Below, piece by piece: positions 10,837 through 20,928 of a stretch of 64,000 nt of DNA. The notes beneath the pieces are model-generated. The model saw only the letters and a program-made list of their open reading frames with translations, ran no database searches and was not told the origin of the DNA. Numbering within the stretch: the first letter of the stretch is position 1; each line of letters opens with the position of its first letter. The stretch covers positions 64,097,843-64,161,842 of the forward strand of contig CM050448.1 of NCBI GenBank assembly GCA_027563935.2. Reading direction: 5' to 3'. Position numbers and translations under genes: made by a program. The DNA is from Costus lasius. Its lineage: Eukaryota; Streptophyta; Magnoliopsida; Zingiberales; Costaceae.

Positions 10837-12351
10837 CTAGAAGTTGAGCAATCTCAACCCCATATCTCTAGCGTGACCATCATGCTTCTGCTGCGCCAAA
10901 GCCTTGGTCAATGGGTCTGCTAGATTGTTATCTGTGTCTACTCTGCTAATCTTGACATCACCTCTGTCTATGATCTCTCTGATCAGGTGAAATCTTCTGA
11001 GTATGTGTTTGGATCTTTGATGAGACCGTGGTTCCTTAGCTTGTGCAATTGCTCCATTGTTGTCACAGTAGAGTTCAATGGGGTCCATTGCACTAGGTAC
11101 CACTTGAAGATCACATAAGAACTTTCTTATCCAAACAGCTTCCTTGGCTACCTCAGAAGCAGCTACATACTTAGCTTCGGTTGTAGAATCTGCTATGGTA
11201 GATTGCTTGAAGCTCTTCCAGCATACAGCGCCTCCAATCAACTTGAACACATAGCCGGCTTGCGATCTAAAGTCGTCAGGGTCAGACTGGAACGAAGCAT
11301 CAGTGTAGCCCTGTATACTGAGCTCTTCTTGTCCCCCATAGACCAAGAACAGATCCTTAGTTCTTCTCAGATACTTTAGGATGTTCTTTACAGCCACCCA
11401 GTGCTGCAGACCAGGATTGGATTGGTATCGGCTGGTTATGCTCACAGCATATGCCACATCTGGTCTAGTACACAACATTGCATACATGATCGATCCTACT
11501 GCCGAAGCATAAGGAATTCGACTCATGTCATCCCTCTCAGCCTGTGTTGTAGGACACTGGCTCTTTGAAAGAGTAAGGCCATGTCTCACTGGAAGGTATC
11601 CTTTCTTGGATTGCTCCATGTAGAACCTCTCCAGTACCTTATCAATGTAAGTACTCTGACTAAGGACTAAGAGTCTCTTGGATCTATCCCGGTAGATCCT
11701 CACGCCTAGAATATAGGCGGCCTCCCCTAAGTCTTTCATCTCGAAACACTTCCCCAACCATGTCTTCACAGCTTGAAGACTAGGGATGTCGTTTCCGATG
11801 AGCAGTATGTCATCGATATACAAGACCAGAAAAATTACCAAGCTCCCACTGAATTTTCTGTATACACAGGCGTCATCTTCGCTTTTGATAAAGCCATAAT
11901 CTCTCACGGCTTCATCAAATCGAAGATTCCAACTTCGAGATGCTTGCTTTAATCCATAAATGGATCTCTTTAGCCTGCAGATTTTACTATCCTCTGCAGG
12001 ATGGATGAAACCATCAGGTTGTGACATATACACATCCTCAGTCAGCTTCCCGTTAAGGAACGCTGTTTTCACATCCATCTGCCATATCTCATAGTTATGA
12101 TATGCAGCTATTGCAAGTAGAATCCGAATGGATTTAATCATGGCAACTGGCGAGAAGGTTTCATCATAATCCACCCCGTGGACTTGTTTAAATCCTTTAG
12201 CCACCAATCTACCTTTATAGGTAACTATGTTGCCATCCATGTCTGTTTTCTTCTTGAAAACCCATTTGCATCCAATGGGTGTTACCCCATCAGGCGGCTC
12301 AACCAAATCCCAGACTTGGTTAGCTGACATGGAATCCATCTCGGATCGCAT
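10837..12351 (-). CDS. pol: Cop2-E reverse transcriptase and RNase H, 504 residues open
   Basis: This is the C-terminal half of copia Pol, which makes and processes the cDNA. RT motifs are in order: NQVWDLVEPPDG near residue 10, GRLVAKGFKQVHGVDYDETFSPV near 48-70, MDVKTAFLNGKL near 94, YGLKQASRSWN near 133 and the catalytic FLVLYIDDILL near 175, where YIDD replaces the YVDD of most copies here. RNase H has GYTDASFQSD near 346, EAKYVAASEVAKEAVW and LADPLTKAL at the end. The first methionine is not a natural start: the frame continues from 12379-14442 and is split only by a TGA at 12379-12381. The stop at 10837-10839 lies six bases from the polypurine tract. Confidence 0.93.
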   Translation of the reverse strand: MRSEMDSMSANQVWDLVEPPDGVTPIGCKWVFKKKTDMDGNIVTYKGRLVAKGFKQVHGVDYDETFSPVAMIKSIRILLAIAAYHNYEIWQMDVKTAFLNGKLTEDVYMSQPDGFIHPAEDSKICRLKRSIYGLKQASRSWNLRFDEAVRDYGFIKSEDDACVYRKFSGSLVIFLVLYIDDILLIGNDIPSLQAVKTWLGKCFEMKDLGEAAYILGVRIYRDRSKRLLVLSQSTYIDKVLERFYMEQSKKGYLPVRHGLTLSKSQCPTTQAERDDMSRIPYASAVGSIMYAMLCTRPDVAYAVSITSRYQSNPGLQHWVAVKNILKYLRRTKDLFLVYGGQEELSIQGYTDASFQSDPDDFRSQAGYVFKLIGGAVCWKSFKQSTIADSTTEAKYVAASEVAKEAVWIRKFLCDLQVVPSAMDPIELYCDNNGAIAQAKEPRSHQRSKHILRRFHLIREIIDRGDVKISRVDTDNNLADPLTKALAQQKHDGHARDMGLRLLNF

Positions 12352-12378
12352 GGCGTCAAGCCATTTCTCGGAGTCCGG

Positions 12379-14442
12379 TCAACTGACCGCCTCATCGTAG
12401 GTCCTGGGTTCATCCTCAATGATGAAGATTCCATCGTGTTGGGTTGGCAGCGACCCATACCTCTCAGGTGCACGACGAATCCTCCCAGATCTACGTGGGA
12501 CCTGTGTCTGAGCCTCTGGTTGTCCAACAACCGGTGCAGGTGGCTCAGATTCCATCTCTATATCTTGTGGTTGCACTTGGACCTCATCCAAGTCAAACTT
12601 CCTCCCACTAACTTCTTTCATGAGAAATTCTTTCTCCAGAAAGACAGCTCCCCGAGCAACAAAAACTTTGTTCTCGGCTGGGACATAGAAGTAGTATCCT
12701 CTAGTTTCCTTAGGATACCCCACAAACACACACTTATCAGATCTAGGTTCTAGCTTGCTAGAATCCTGACGTTTGTCATAAGCCTCACATATCCAGATTC
12801 TGATAAAAGTGAGATTAGGGCGTCTCCCAGTCCATACCTCGTATGGCATTTTGGAGACACTCTTAGATGGAACGTTATTCAGTATCAGAGAAGCTGTCTC
12901 TAGTGCATGCCCCCAGAATGAGGGAGGTAGAGTTGCATGACTCATCATAGATCGAACCATATCCAATAAAGTTCGATTTCTCCTCTCAGATACACCATTC
13001 CATTGAGGTGTCCCAGGAGGAGTGAGTTGGGATACGATCCCACACTCCTTTAGATAGTCAAAGAACTCACCGCTCAGGTATTCTCCACCTCGATCTGATC
13101 GAAGAGCTTTAATGGATCTTCCAAGCTGGTTCTCTACTTCATTCTTGAACTCCTTGAATTTCTCAAAGGATTCAGACTTATGTCTTATTAGGTAGACATA
13201 ACCATACCTACTGAAGTCATCAGTGAAGGTAATGAAGTAGTTGTACCCTCCTCTGGCTTGTTTATTGAAAGGCCCACACACATCAGTATGTATGAGATCC
13301 AATAAACCTCCTGTCCTCTCACCAATCTTGGTGAAGGGCGCTTTTGTCATTTTCCCTAATAAACAAGGTTCACAAGTATCAAATTCCTCCAAGGAACTTG
13401 AATCTAACAATCCATTTGCATGGAGTTGTTGGATGCGATTCTTGTTTATATGGGCCAATCGACAGTGCCATAGGAAAGCACTAACTGAACCACTCAGTTT
13501 GGTCCTTTTATTACTTATGTTACAAATAGAACTTTCCATATCCAAGATATACAGACCATTGCATAAAGTACCCTTCCCATAGAACATGTTTGCAAATGAA
13601 AAAGAACAGGAGTTCTTATTTATTTCAAATTTAAAGCCCTTCCTTGCTAAGCAAGGAATGGATATAATGTTCTTTGTAAGAGAAGGTACATAGAAGCAAT
13701 TATCTAGTTCTAAGTGAAGTCCAGAAGGCAAGGAGAGAGTCAAAACGCCTACAGCAACAGCAGCAACCTGTGCCCCGTTTCCAACTCGTAGGTCTATCTC
13801 TCCAGGCTTCACCGTTCTACTTTTCTTGAGCCCCTGCATATTTGTACAAATATGAGCTCCACATGTGGTATCCAATACCCATGACATAGAAGTAGAAAGA
13901 TTGACTTCTGTAACATAAATACCTGAGCTAGAAGACGAAGCCTTGCCTCTCTTCTCCTCATTCTGAAGTCGAACCATATCCTTTATCATGTGAGGTGGTC
14001 TTCCACATGAATAGCACTTATTATCCCTGACTCTTTCCATCTTTATTTTCAGTGTTTTAGTTAAGCCTTTGGGCTCAACACACTGAATGTCTACTTTAGG
14101 AGGGTTGAGCTCAACCAATGTATTAAAGAGCTGCCTAAGATTAGAAATGATTTCAGAGGCACTCTTAGATTCATATTGCCCTCTAACCTCGGGCGACATG
14201 TTGGTTAGCATCAATTGTGCAACCTCCAAAGTATCAACTTGATGCTTATCATAAGCATCCTTCTCAGCCGCTGAGGCCGAGCATGGAAGTGGCTCAGGAA
14301 TTAGTTTCTCAAGGATATATAGTTTCCTCTCGAGCTTGAGCACAATTCTCAAGTTCATATACCAATCCTTTAAGTTGGATCCAACCAACTTATCCCTTTC
14401 CAGGGTAGATCGCAGTGACCATCTGCCATTGTTCACAGCCAT
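12379..14442 (-). CDS. gag-pol: Cop2-E Gag, protease and integrase, ending at a premature TGA
   Basis: I place the start at ATG 14442, 16 codons inside the longest ORF, because AACAATGGC is a strong start context and the upstream bases belong to the predicted intron (TTGTAG acceptor at 14447). Gag is short: the F Gag has about 100 more residues between the N-terminal segment and the zinc knuckle. The knuckle reads CYSCGRPPHMIKDM, with methionine in place of the last cysteine. Protease WVLDTTCGAHIC, GAG-pre-integrase LWHCRLAHINKNRI and integrase motifs IHTDVCGP, LRSDRGGEY and GVSERRNRT follow. The stop arises from one base: GGACCGG in other copies, TTGACCGG here, in the linker before RT. The frame resumes at once downstream. 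Confidence 0.92.
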   Translation of the reverse strand: MAVNNGRWSLRSTLERDKLVGSNLKDWYMNLRIVLKLERKLYILEKLIPEPLPCSASAAEKDAYDKHQVDTLEVAQLMLTNMSPEVRGQYESKSASEIISNLRQLFNTLVELNPPKVDIQCVEPKGLTKTLKIKMERVRDNKCYSCGRPPHMIKDMVRLQNEEKRGKASSSSSGIYVTEVNLSTSMSWVLDTTCGAHICTNMQGLKKSRTVKPGEIDLRVGNGAQVAAVAVGVLTLSLPSGLHLELDNCFYVPSLTKNIISIPCLARKGFKFEINKNSCSFSFANMFYGKGTLCNGLYILDMESSICNISNKRTKLSGSVSAFLWHCRLAHINKNRIQQLHANGLLDSSSLEEFDTCEPCLLGKMTKAPFTKIGERTGGLLDLIHTDVCGPFNKQARGGYNYFITFTDDFSRYGYVYLIRHKSESFEKFKEFKNEVENQLGRSIKALRSDRGGEYLSGEFFDYLKECGIVSQLTPPGTPQWNGVSERRNRTLLDMVRSMMSHATLPPSFWGHALETASLILNNVPSKSVSKMPYEVWTGRRPNLTFIRIWICEAYDKRQDSSKLEPRSDKCVFVGYPKETRGYYFYVPAENKVFVARGAVFLEKEFLMKEVSGRKFDLDEVQVQPQDIEMESEPPAPVVGQPEAQTQVPRRSGRIRRAPERYGSLPTQHDGIFIIEDEPRTYDEAVS

Positions 14443-14469
14443 TGTTCTACAACACCCAAGAAACAGCAG

Positions 14470-14476
14470 ATTAGTA
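14470..14476 (-). promoter_or_regulatory. Branch-site-like TACTAAT before the Cop2-E Gag acceptor
   Basis: TACTAAT on the minus strand lies about 25 bases before a TTGTAG acceptor (AG at 14448-14447) that sits four bases before the Gag ATG. F has the same motif at 52917-52911. Predicted, not demonstrated. Confidence 0.5.
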
Positions 14477-14619
14477 CTACTTTGAATCATTTAAACTGGA
14501 CTTGTTTTAAATGATTATGGCTCCCACTATTTTGATTCGAATTGACAACCCACAAAGTCAATCCGGAAGTTTAAGACTTCCTAGTGAGATGGGATCCTTA
14601 TTTCGCATGAGGCTTCGCG

Positions 14620-14635
14620 TCCCACGAGGGTGGGA
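14620..14635 (-). other. Leader hairpin P3 of Cop2-E
   Basis: In the element sense TCCCAC-CCTC-GTGGGA gives a perfect 6-bp stem. It sits just before the GGATCCCATCTCACTA block, at the same place as the Cop1 hairpin TCTCGC-CTGA-GCGGGA. The stem bases differ but pairing is kept. Confidence 0.6.
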
Positions 14636-14942
14636 TGAGATGCACAAAGTGACCCATGCTTCACAAGGTGGGCGCGCCGGCCGGTTGCTCCAAGCAACTC
14701 CCTTTATTGAAACAGTCTAGGCATTTCATGTCCAGCGAAGGCTGGATACAACATGAAATCCTAACCTTTCAACGATGCCTCTAGAATTTCACCATGTGCC
14801 CAGCACATGTGAACTTCTAGTCAAGTCCATTCCTAACCGTTATGCCCAGGGCCAACGAGTTTCCTTGCGAAGGCACGTCCAGGTTAAAACTGGACTGGGG
14901 AAATCATTGTCACCACGCACTTTCTAAAGATAAGTGGGTGTG

Positions 14943-14958
14943 TCCCACGAGGGTGGGA
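14943..14958 (-). other. Upstream leader hairpin of Cop2-E
   Basis: A second exact copy of the TCCCAC-CCTC-GTGGGA hairpin, 323 bp upstream in the element sense. F keeps it at 53380-53395. Confidence 0.55.
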
Positions 14959-16057
14959 AACAATTCACAACTCCACTGATCGATAGCTTAGTGAGGGCAA
15001 CGCGTTAGAAGGCTGCTAGACTTGATATTTCTTTGAGGGTTTTAAGTCTCATCATCCTACATTTTATCTTATGTCTAACAATACAGGCATGCTCTCCTAT
15101 AGTGATAACATAACGATAAAACATTTCAGGCATGCTTTTATCAGATAGGGAAAGCAGTGAAGGATGATGTGATCAAAGCCCTTTCAAGACATTGAATCAA
15201 CTCATGCCTAAGGAGATTCAACTCTTGACATAGGACTCAAGCCCCTAAAATAGACCTAGCCTAGCCGCCCTCTATCTTGGTCCTCAAGGTCGGCTCCAAG
15301 GTCCTTCCCACATGGTTTAGCTCACAAACCCTAAGGGTAGACCCCAAAGGTTCGGCCAATGCCATGGTCTTTCTTTGTGGAGGATGCGCCACCATGCAAG
15401 AAGCCAAGTTAGCTAGCACACAAACCCAAGGGTTCGGCCATGCCAAACTTGCGCCACTATGCAAGCTTGTTGCGCCTCTTCCTTCGATGCATGCGCCAAG
15501 CTCCAAGTACACGCGCCACCCTAATCTTCTTCTTTGAAAAAAAAGGAAAAGCGGCACGCAGGCCTCATAAGGATACATCACAGGCATGCAAAGGTGGCTT
15601 GACTAATGATCACAACATCATGCACAATCAAGGTATTTACTCATGCAATTCTACATGCTCATGAAAAACATAAAATCAGAAATTTTACTTTTTCATAAAA
15701 CTAGTCTCTTCTTCTTATCTTCTTCTCACAAATCTTTTGGTTAATTGCAATTTATTTTTCAAGACGATTTCAGAGATCCTTACGGCTGGCAATTTTGTCA
15801 TATCAAGAGACCTGGCCAGTCCGGAGACACAATGCCCGTCCTACTTGACAAAATTACGTGCGCCTTTGATCTTTAAATCAAACAAGAAAAATAGTCCAAA
15901 AATCCAAAAGAGATTGAGAGGATGATAGAAACAAGAAACCCTAATTTTTCTACTTTTAGAAAAATTGATTGCCATGCATCATGCTATTTACGAAAATAGA
16001 GACATGGCATGTGAGCATGAAAGAAAAGCATAAAACATCGTTCGAGGCTTGCAAGTC

Positions 16058-16069
16058 GCTCTGATACCA
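16058..16069 (-). other. Primer-binding site, initiator tRNA-Met (Cop2-E)
   Basis: The minus strand reads TGGTATCAGAGC one base from the 5' LTR, a 12-base match to plant initiator tRNA-Met. Confidence 0.9.
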
Positions 16070-16070
16070 C

Positions 16071-18063
16071 TGTTGGGAAACCCCGGGGACATTTTACAAT
16101 TTTTCAGAGTCATGGACATACATATTTGCACAGCGGAAGAATGTCCCCGAAACAGGCCGGTCCCAAAAACCCAGTGAAGATCGCATGCAAGGGAGTCGAC
16201 ACGATGAGTTAGGAAATACCTTAGAGCAAAGAAGAGAGCGATGCCGATGTAGGCGTCCAAGTGTCCGCCCTCTGCAGTCTCACACACACGGATCTCTTGA
16301 GTTCTCTTCTTCCTCGCCCGGTGCTAGCCTCGGGAAGAAGATCCAAGCCTTGTGCTCCCTCTTCAGTACTTGCGCCACCTCCAAGGTAGAAGCGCCAATT
16401 GATGAAGAAGAGAGGAATAAGGAGAATGCCGCCAAGCCTTCAAGTCTCTTGCGCCAAAGGAGGAAGAAAGGATGAAGCTTGCGGCTAGGGTTTGATGGAA
16501 GAAGAAGATGCGCCACTTCTTGGAGTTGTCGCCCTTCAAACCTTTGGTTTCGCCCCTCCTCTTGTATTCACGCCTTCAAGAGTCGATCCTCATTATGAGG
16601 GGGCGATTAGGGTCTCATTTATAGGGCAAGAGGCGGTTAGGGTATGGGCTAGGATCAAGACAAGTGTAGGGCTAGGATGAAGAGGTTTGAGATAAGGAAA
16701 GTCTCCAAGACATTTCCTTAATTTTCATTCAACCTTTCCTCATTAAGCTCCACGCCTTCCTTGTGCGCCAAGGCCTTGCCTTGCGCCCCAAGCAATGCCT
16801 TAAAGGCATCCATTCCATCAATGGAAGAGGGCTAGGCGCCAATTGCTTCCTTAATGAAGCAATTTTGCCACCCTAACCCCATTATGCCCCTTAGGCGCCA
16901 ATGGGGTTGGGTCTCTCCCCATTATACCCTTTTAGCCTCTCATCTCTTCATGAGAACTTGTTATTGGGTCTCATTGGATAATGAGCTAGCCCAAACTCCA
17001 TTACATGGGTTGATTAAGCACTTGGATCCAATCCAATGCAACCCTAATTCAAATGTGACCAACCATGGTCAAATACGGGTCAACCTGCCAAAAATGAAGT
17101 TTGGCTCCAATAATATTCTTCCATCTCATCAGGCCCATTGGCGCTGATGAAATCTCCCAATAAGATCCGAGTTATCCAATAACTCGATCATAAGGCTTCC
17201 CGATCAATACGAGAACTCAAGTATCAAGGTGTGCGACCCTGTAGGTTCCTCTCACGCTGGCAGTGCTGACCAAAGGTCACCACAAGCAGTGAGTGGCACC
17301 TAGCAGTGCATTGCTGCTACCCAGGTCATTGGAATGGATATCGACATCGACATCCCCATCATCGCAACTAGGTACAGATGCATTACAGTCTCTTTGCCGA
17401 ACTGATATCCGATTGGACAAGTGTGTCACCACTTGTTTTCACCCAATCACATGGCTATGACTAAATCAGGTTCTTACCTGGGTATGGCCATACACTTTCA
17501 GTCATAGAACCATAGAGGAGCTCCATGGATATCAAGCTTCCCAAAGGAAGGGGCAAATCCTATGTCTGTCCATTGACCTTCTCATATGGGTCGTGACACG
17601 CTCAATGACAACCTTTATGACCTTCCAACTACGGCAAGGTGTTAGGTTGCATCAAAGCAAGTCTCTAACCATATAGAATGATTAATGACCTCAAGTCAAG
17701 GGATCAATGCATCTCCTGTCACTTATGAGGATAACTCATGACACCAAGTCATAGCCTCATAGCGGGTCTATCCAGTATATCCTCCCATAATATACCCATG
17801 TGTCTGCGTTAGCACCCCGTGCCTGACCAGCCCACATACCAGTTTTACAAGTACTATAGTTGTCCCATATCTACTAAGGTACATTGACTAGGGATTATTA
17901 TTTGAGCACAGATCCAATCTGTCTCCAGGGACATTATCATGTAAGTACACAATCGCAAGTGTAGACAGACAATGATAACGACAATGCCAGAATGATATAT
18001 AAATATCAATGTCAAGTAGTACATAAGTTGACCAAAGCTAGGTCCTAGGGCATATACACAACA
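16071..18063 (-). repeat. Cop2-E 5' LTR (right), 1993 bp
   Basis: Near-identical partner of 8822-10815. In the element sense it carries the AAG|GTATTT donor at 16220/16219 and the palindrome at 17482-17493. The terminal CACCAACA has lost one C here. Confidence 0.95.
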
Positions 18064-18068
18064 TCGCA
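18064..18068. repeat. Target-site duplication of Cop2-E, right copy (TCGCA)
   Basis: Matches 8817-8821. The D leader resumes at 18069. Confidence 0.93.
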
Positions 18069-18316
18069 CGGGTTGGCGATTGGCATGGATTGCCTACCAG
18101 TGATTAGTGCTTGAACTCTCTGTGCATCTTATCTCGCCTGAGCGGGACGCGGAGATCAAATATGAAATCTGGATCCCATCTCACTAAAAGAGTTTTACTC
18201 TTTCGGGCTGTTTTATTGGATTTTCAGTCAGATAAAATAGTGAGAGAAGAATCACTCTTAAGTCCTGGAATGATTCTAACATGGATAGTGACCTTGTTGT
18301 TTTTGCTATGTTGTAG
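18069..18316 (+). other. Cop1-D 5' leader, second part, ending at a predicted acceptor
   Basis: It continues the leader with hairpin P3 at 18132-18147 (TCTCGC-CTGA-GCGGGA) and the GGATCCCATCTCACTA block, and ends with a pyrimidine-rich stretch and TTGTAG at 18311-18316. The branch-like motif reads TAGTGAC rather than TACTGAC. Confidence 0.65.
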
Positions 18317-19354
18317 ATTCCTGCAGCAACGAACACCACAGGGCTCAATTTGCGATCCATATTGGAAAAGGAGAAGTTTGCTGGGCCAAACTTCTCAGAC
18401 TGGTACAGACAGCTGAAGATTGTCCTCAAAGCTGAGAGGAAGCTGTATGTCCTTGAGTCGGCAATGCCGGCTCAACCCGCTGCGAACGCCGCAAGGGCGG
18501 TTCGAGATGCTTATGAGAAGCACGTCAGTGATAGTACTGATGTCGCTTGCCTTATGCTTGCGTCAATGACGCCTGAGCTCCAGCGTCAACATGAGGATTT
18601 GTCTGCTATTGATATTATAGCAAATCTGAAATTGCTGTATGCTGCACAGGCAAGGACAGAACGCTGTAACTTGACGAAACTTTTCTTTCATAGCAAGCTG
18701 GCTGAAGGGAGTCTAGTGGGAGCTCACGTACTCAAGATGATTGGGTACAAAGAAGCTCTAAAGAAACTGGGTCATACCATCAATCAAGAACTTGTTGTAG
18801 ACATTATCTTGCAGTCTCTTCCGGCTTCTTTCGATGCGTTCATCATTAATTTTAATATGAACAAAATCGACTGTACTCCGGCAGAATTACTGAATATGCT
18901 CTGCACAATAGAGCAGACTCTTGAGAACAGAAAGCCTTCATCCTCTGTCTTGTTGGTCCCTTCTGGGAATAAGAAGAAGGGAAAGAAGGGCAAAACCCCT
19001 ATCAAGAGCTACAACAAGGCTTTGAAACAAAAGGTGAAGCGGTCAAAGGACAACAGATGCTTCCATTGTGGCCAGCTGGGTCACTGGAAGAAGGACTGTA
19101 GAACGCTCCAAGGAGAGAAGAAGGGAAGCAAGCCTTCCACTTCTGGCTCAGGTATTTTCGTGACTAAAGTCATGGTTGCTTCTTCTATTTCATGGGTGTT
19201 GGACACTGCATGTGGAGTTCACATTTGTTCAAATGTGCAGGAACTCAAGAGAAGAAGACAGGTGGGACAGCATGAGGTGGACCTACGAGTTGGAAACGGG
19301 GCACGAGTTGCTGCTGTTGCTGTAGGAGAATATCACCATCTGGATTTATATTAG
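18317..19354 (+). pseudogene. gag: Cop1-D gag with zinc knuckle and protease start, no local ATG, frameshifted
   Basis: The frame is open from the predicted acceptor at 18317. The codon equivalent to the Gag ATG of A and B is ACA at 18338-18340, so D has no start there and would need the LTR mini-exon or a later methionine (18350). The capsid region is complete, and the zinc knuckle CFHCGQLGHWKKDC is near 19060. A further segment reads WVLDTACGVHICSN, the protease active site. A deletion of about 10 bp near 19331 shifts the frame and ends the ORF at 19354. Gag and protease have the full family length before the break. Confidence 0.88.
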
Positions 19355-20928
19355 AACTTGACAATTGTTATTTCGTACCAAGCATAACAAAGAATATTAT
19401 CTCTATTCCTGCTCTTATTAGGAAAGGTTTTTCATTTGAATACAAAACTTCACAGTGCTGTATTTCATTTGATAGTATTGTTTATGCAACTGGGTCGATT
19501 GTCAATGGGTTATACATGTTGGACATGGAATGTTCTCTACAACAAATTGATAATAAGAAAGCCAAGCATGCTGATGACAGCACCTTGTTATGGCATAGTC
19601 GTCTAGGCCATATTAACAAGAAGCGCATTAAGCGGTTGCATGACTATGGACTGCTGGGATCATTCTCCTATGAGGAGCTTGATACATGCAAAGCTTGTTT
19701 AATGGGTAAGATGACGAAGACTCCTTTTACTAATAAAGGTAAAAGGGCTTCAGGTTTACTTGACCTTATTCACAGTGATGTGTGTGGGCCATTTAGTAAA
19801 CATGCCAGAGGTGGCTATTCATACTTCATTACTTTTACTGATGATTTCAGTAGGTATGGTTATGTCTACTTAATGAGACATAAGAGTGAATCTTTTAACA
19901 AGTTCAAAGAATTCAAAAATGAAGTACAGAATCAGTTAGGCCGAAATATCAAGGCACTTCGATCAGATCGAGGTGGAGAATACTTGAGTCATGAGTTTAC
20001 TGACAATCTAAAGGAGTGTGGGATCATCTCACAGCTCACTCCGCCGGGGACACCGCAATGGAATGGTGTGTCCGAGAGGAGGAATCGAACCTTATTGGAT
20101 ATGGTTCGTTCTATGATGAGTCAAGCTACTCTACCTTACTCATTTTGGGGATTTGCACTAGAAACAGCTGCAAAGGTGCTAAACCGAGTGCCATCCAAGG
20201 CCGTTTCAAAGACACCATATGAATTATGGTATGGGAAACAGCTGAGCTTGACATTTATCAAAATCTGGGGTTGCGAGGCTTATGTCAAAAAGCTCGCCTC
20301 TAGGAAACTGGAGAGCAGATCTGATAAATGCATCTTTGTCGGATACCCTAAAGAAACTAAGGGTTATTATTTCTACGATCCCAAAGAGAATAAAGTATTT
20401 GTTGCTCGAACGGCTATTTTTCTTGAGAAGGAGTTTCTTCTGCAAGAGGCCAGTGGGAGAGAAATAAAGCTGGATGAAATTCCAGAAAAGGGACAAAGTA
20501 GTGAAGCACAGTTGGATGAGTCTGAGCCAATAGATCAGGTTAATGTTCAACCTGAGGCTCAGACATCACGGGAACTGCGTAGATCGGGAAGGATTCGTCG
20601 TCAGCCTGAGTGCTATGACGGAGTCTACATCATTAATGATGAACCCCTCACTTATGCGGATGCGGTATGTGGACCAGAGTCAGCAAGATGGCTTGAAGCT
20701 ATGCGAACCGAGATGGACTCCATGTCAGATAACCAAGTCTGGGATTTGGTTGATCCGCCTCCGGGAGTAATCCCTATAGGCTGTAAGTGGATCTTCAGAA
20801 AGAAGAAAGACATGGATGGTAACGTAGTTACCTATAAGGGCAGGCTAGTTGCGAAAGGTTTCAAACAAATCTACGGGATAGATTATGATGAAACATTCTC
20901 TCCTGTAGCCATGTTCAAGTCCATTTGA
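19355..20928 (+). pseudogene. pol: Cop1-D protease end, integrase and RT start
   Basis: After the 10-bp deletion the homology continues in the new frame, with a long open stretch from 19516. It contains GAG-pre-integrase LWHSRLGHINKKRI, integrase catalytic motifs IHSDVCGP, LRSDRGGEY and GVSERRN, the basic linker, and RT through DYDETFSPVAMFKSI. A TGA at 20926-20928 stands where other copies have CGG. Function would be copying and integration of the element. Confidence 0.9.

Larger units (their letters stand above)
14443..16070 (-). other. Cop2-E 5' leader (no gene)
   Basis: Noncoding region of about 1.6 kb between the 5' LTR and Gag. In the element sense it contains the primer-binding site, two TCCCAC-CCTC-GTGGGA hairpins, TACTAAT at 14476-14470 and TTGTAG at 14447 just before Gag. 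With the donor at 16219 in the LTR it would form an intron of about 1773 bp. Short ORFs are not conserved with F. Confidence 0.75.
8822..18063 (-). mobile_element. Cop2-E, complete Ty1/copia element, 9242 bp, nested in D
   Basis: Both LTRs (1994 and 1993 bp), polypurine tract, Gag-Pol, leader and primer-binding site are present on the minus strand, with TSD TCGCA. About 22 differences were counted by eye between the LTRs (about 1.1%). Gag-Pol is in one frame over 1201 codons with a single internal TGA. Gag lacks about 100 residues relative to F, a feature shared with G and H. Confidence 0.95.

Noticed and set aside
14443..14490. Longer Gag start at 14490 (MIQSSTNLLFLGCC...)
   Set aside because: The extra 16 codons cover the TACTAAT, pyrimidine run and TTGTAG signals; the ATG at 14442 has the better start context and matches F.
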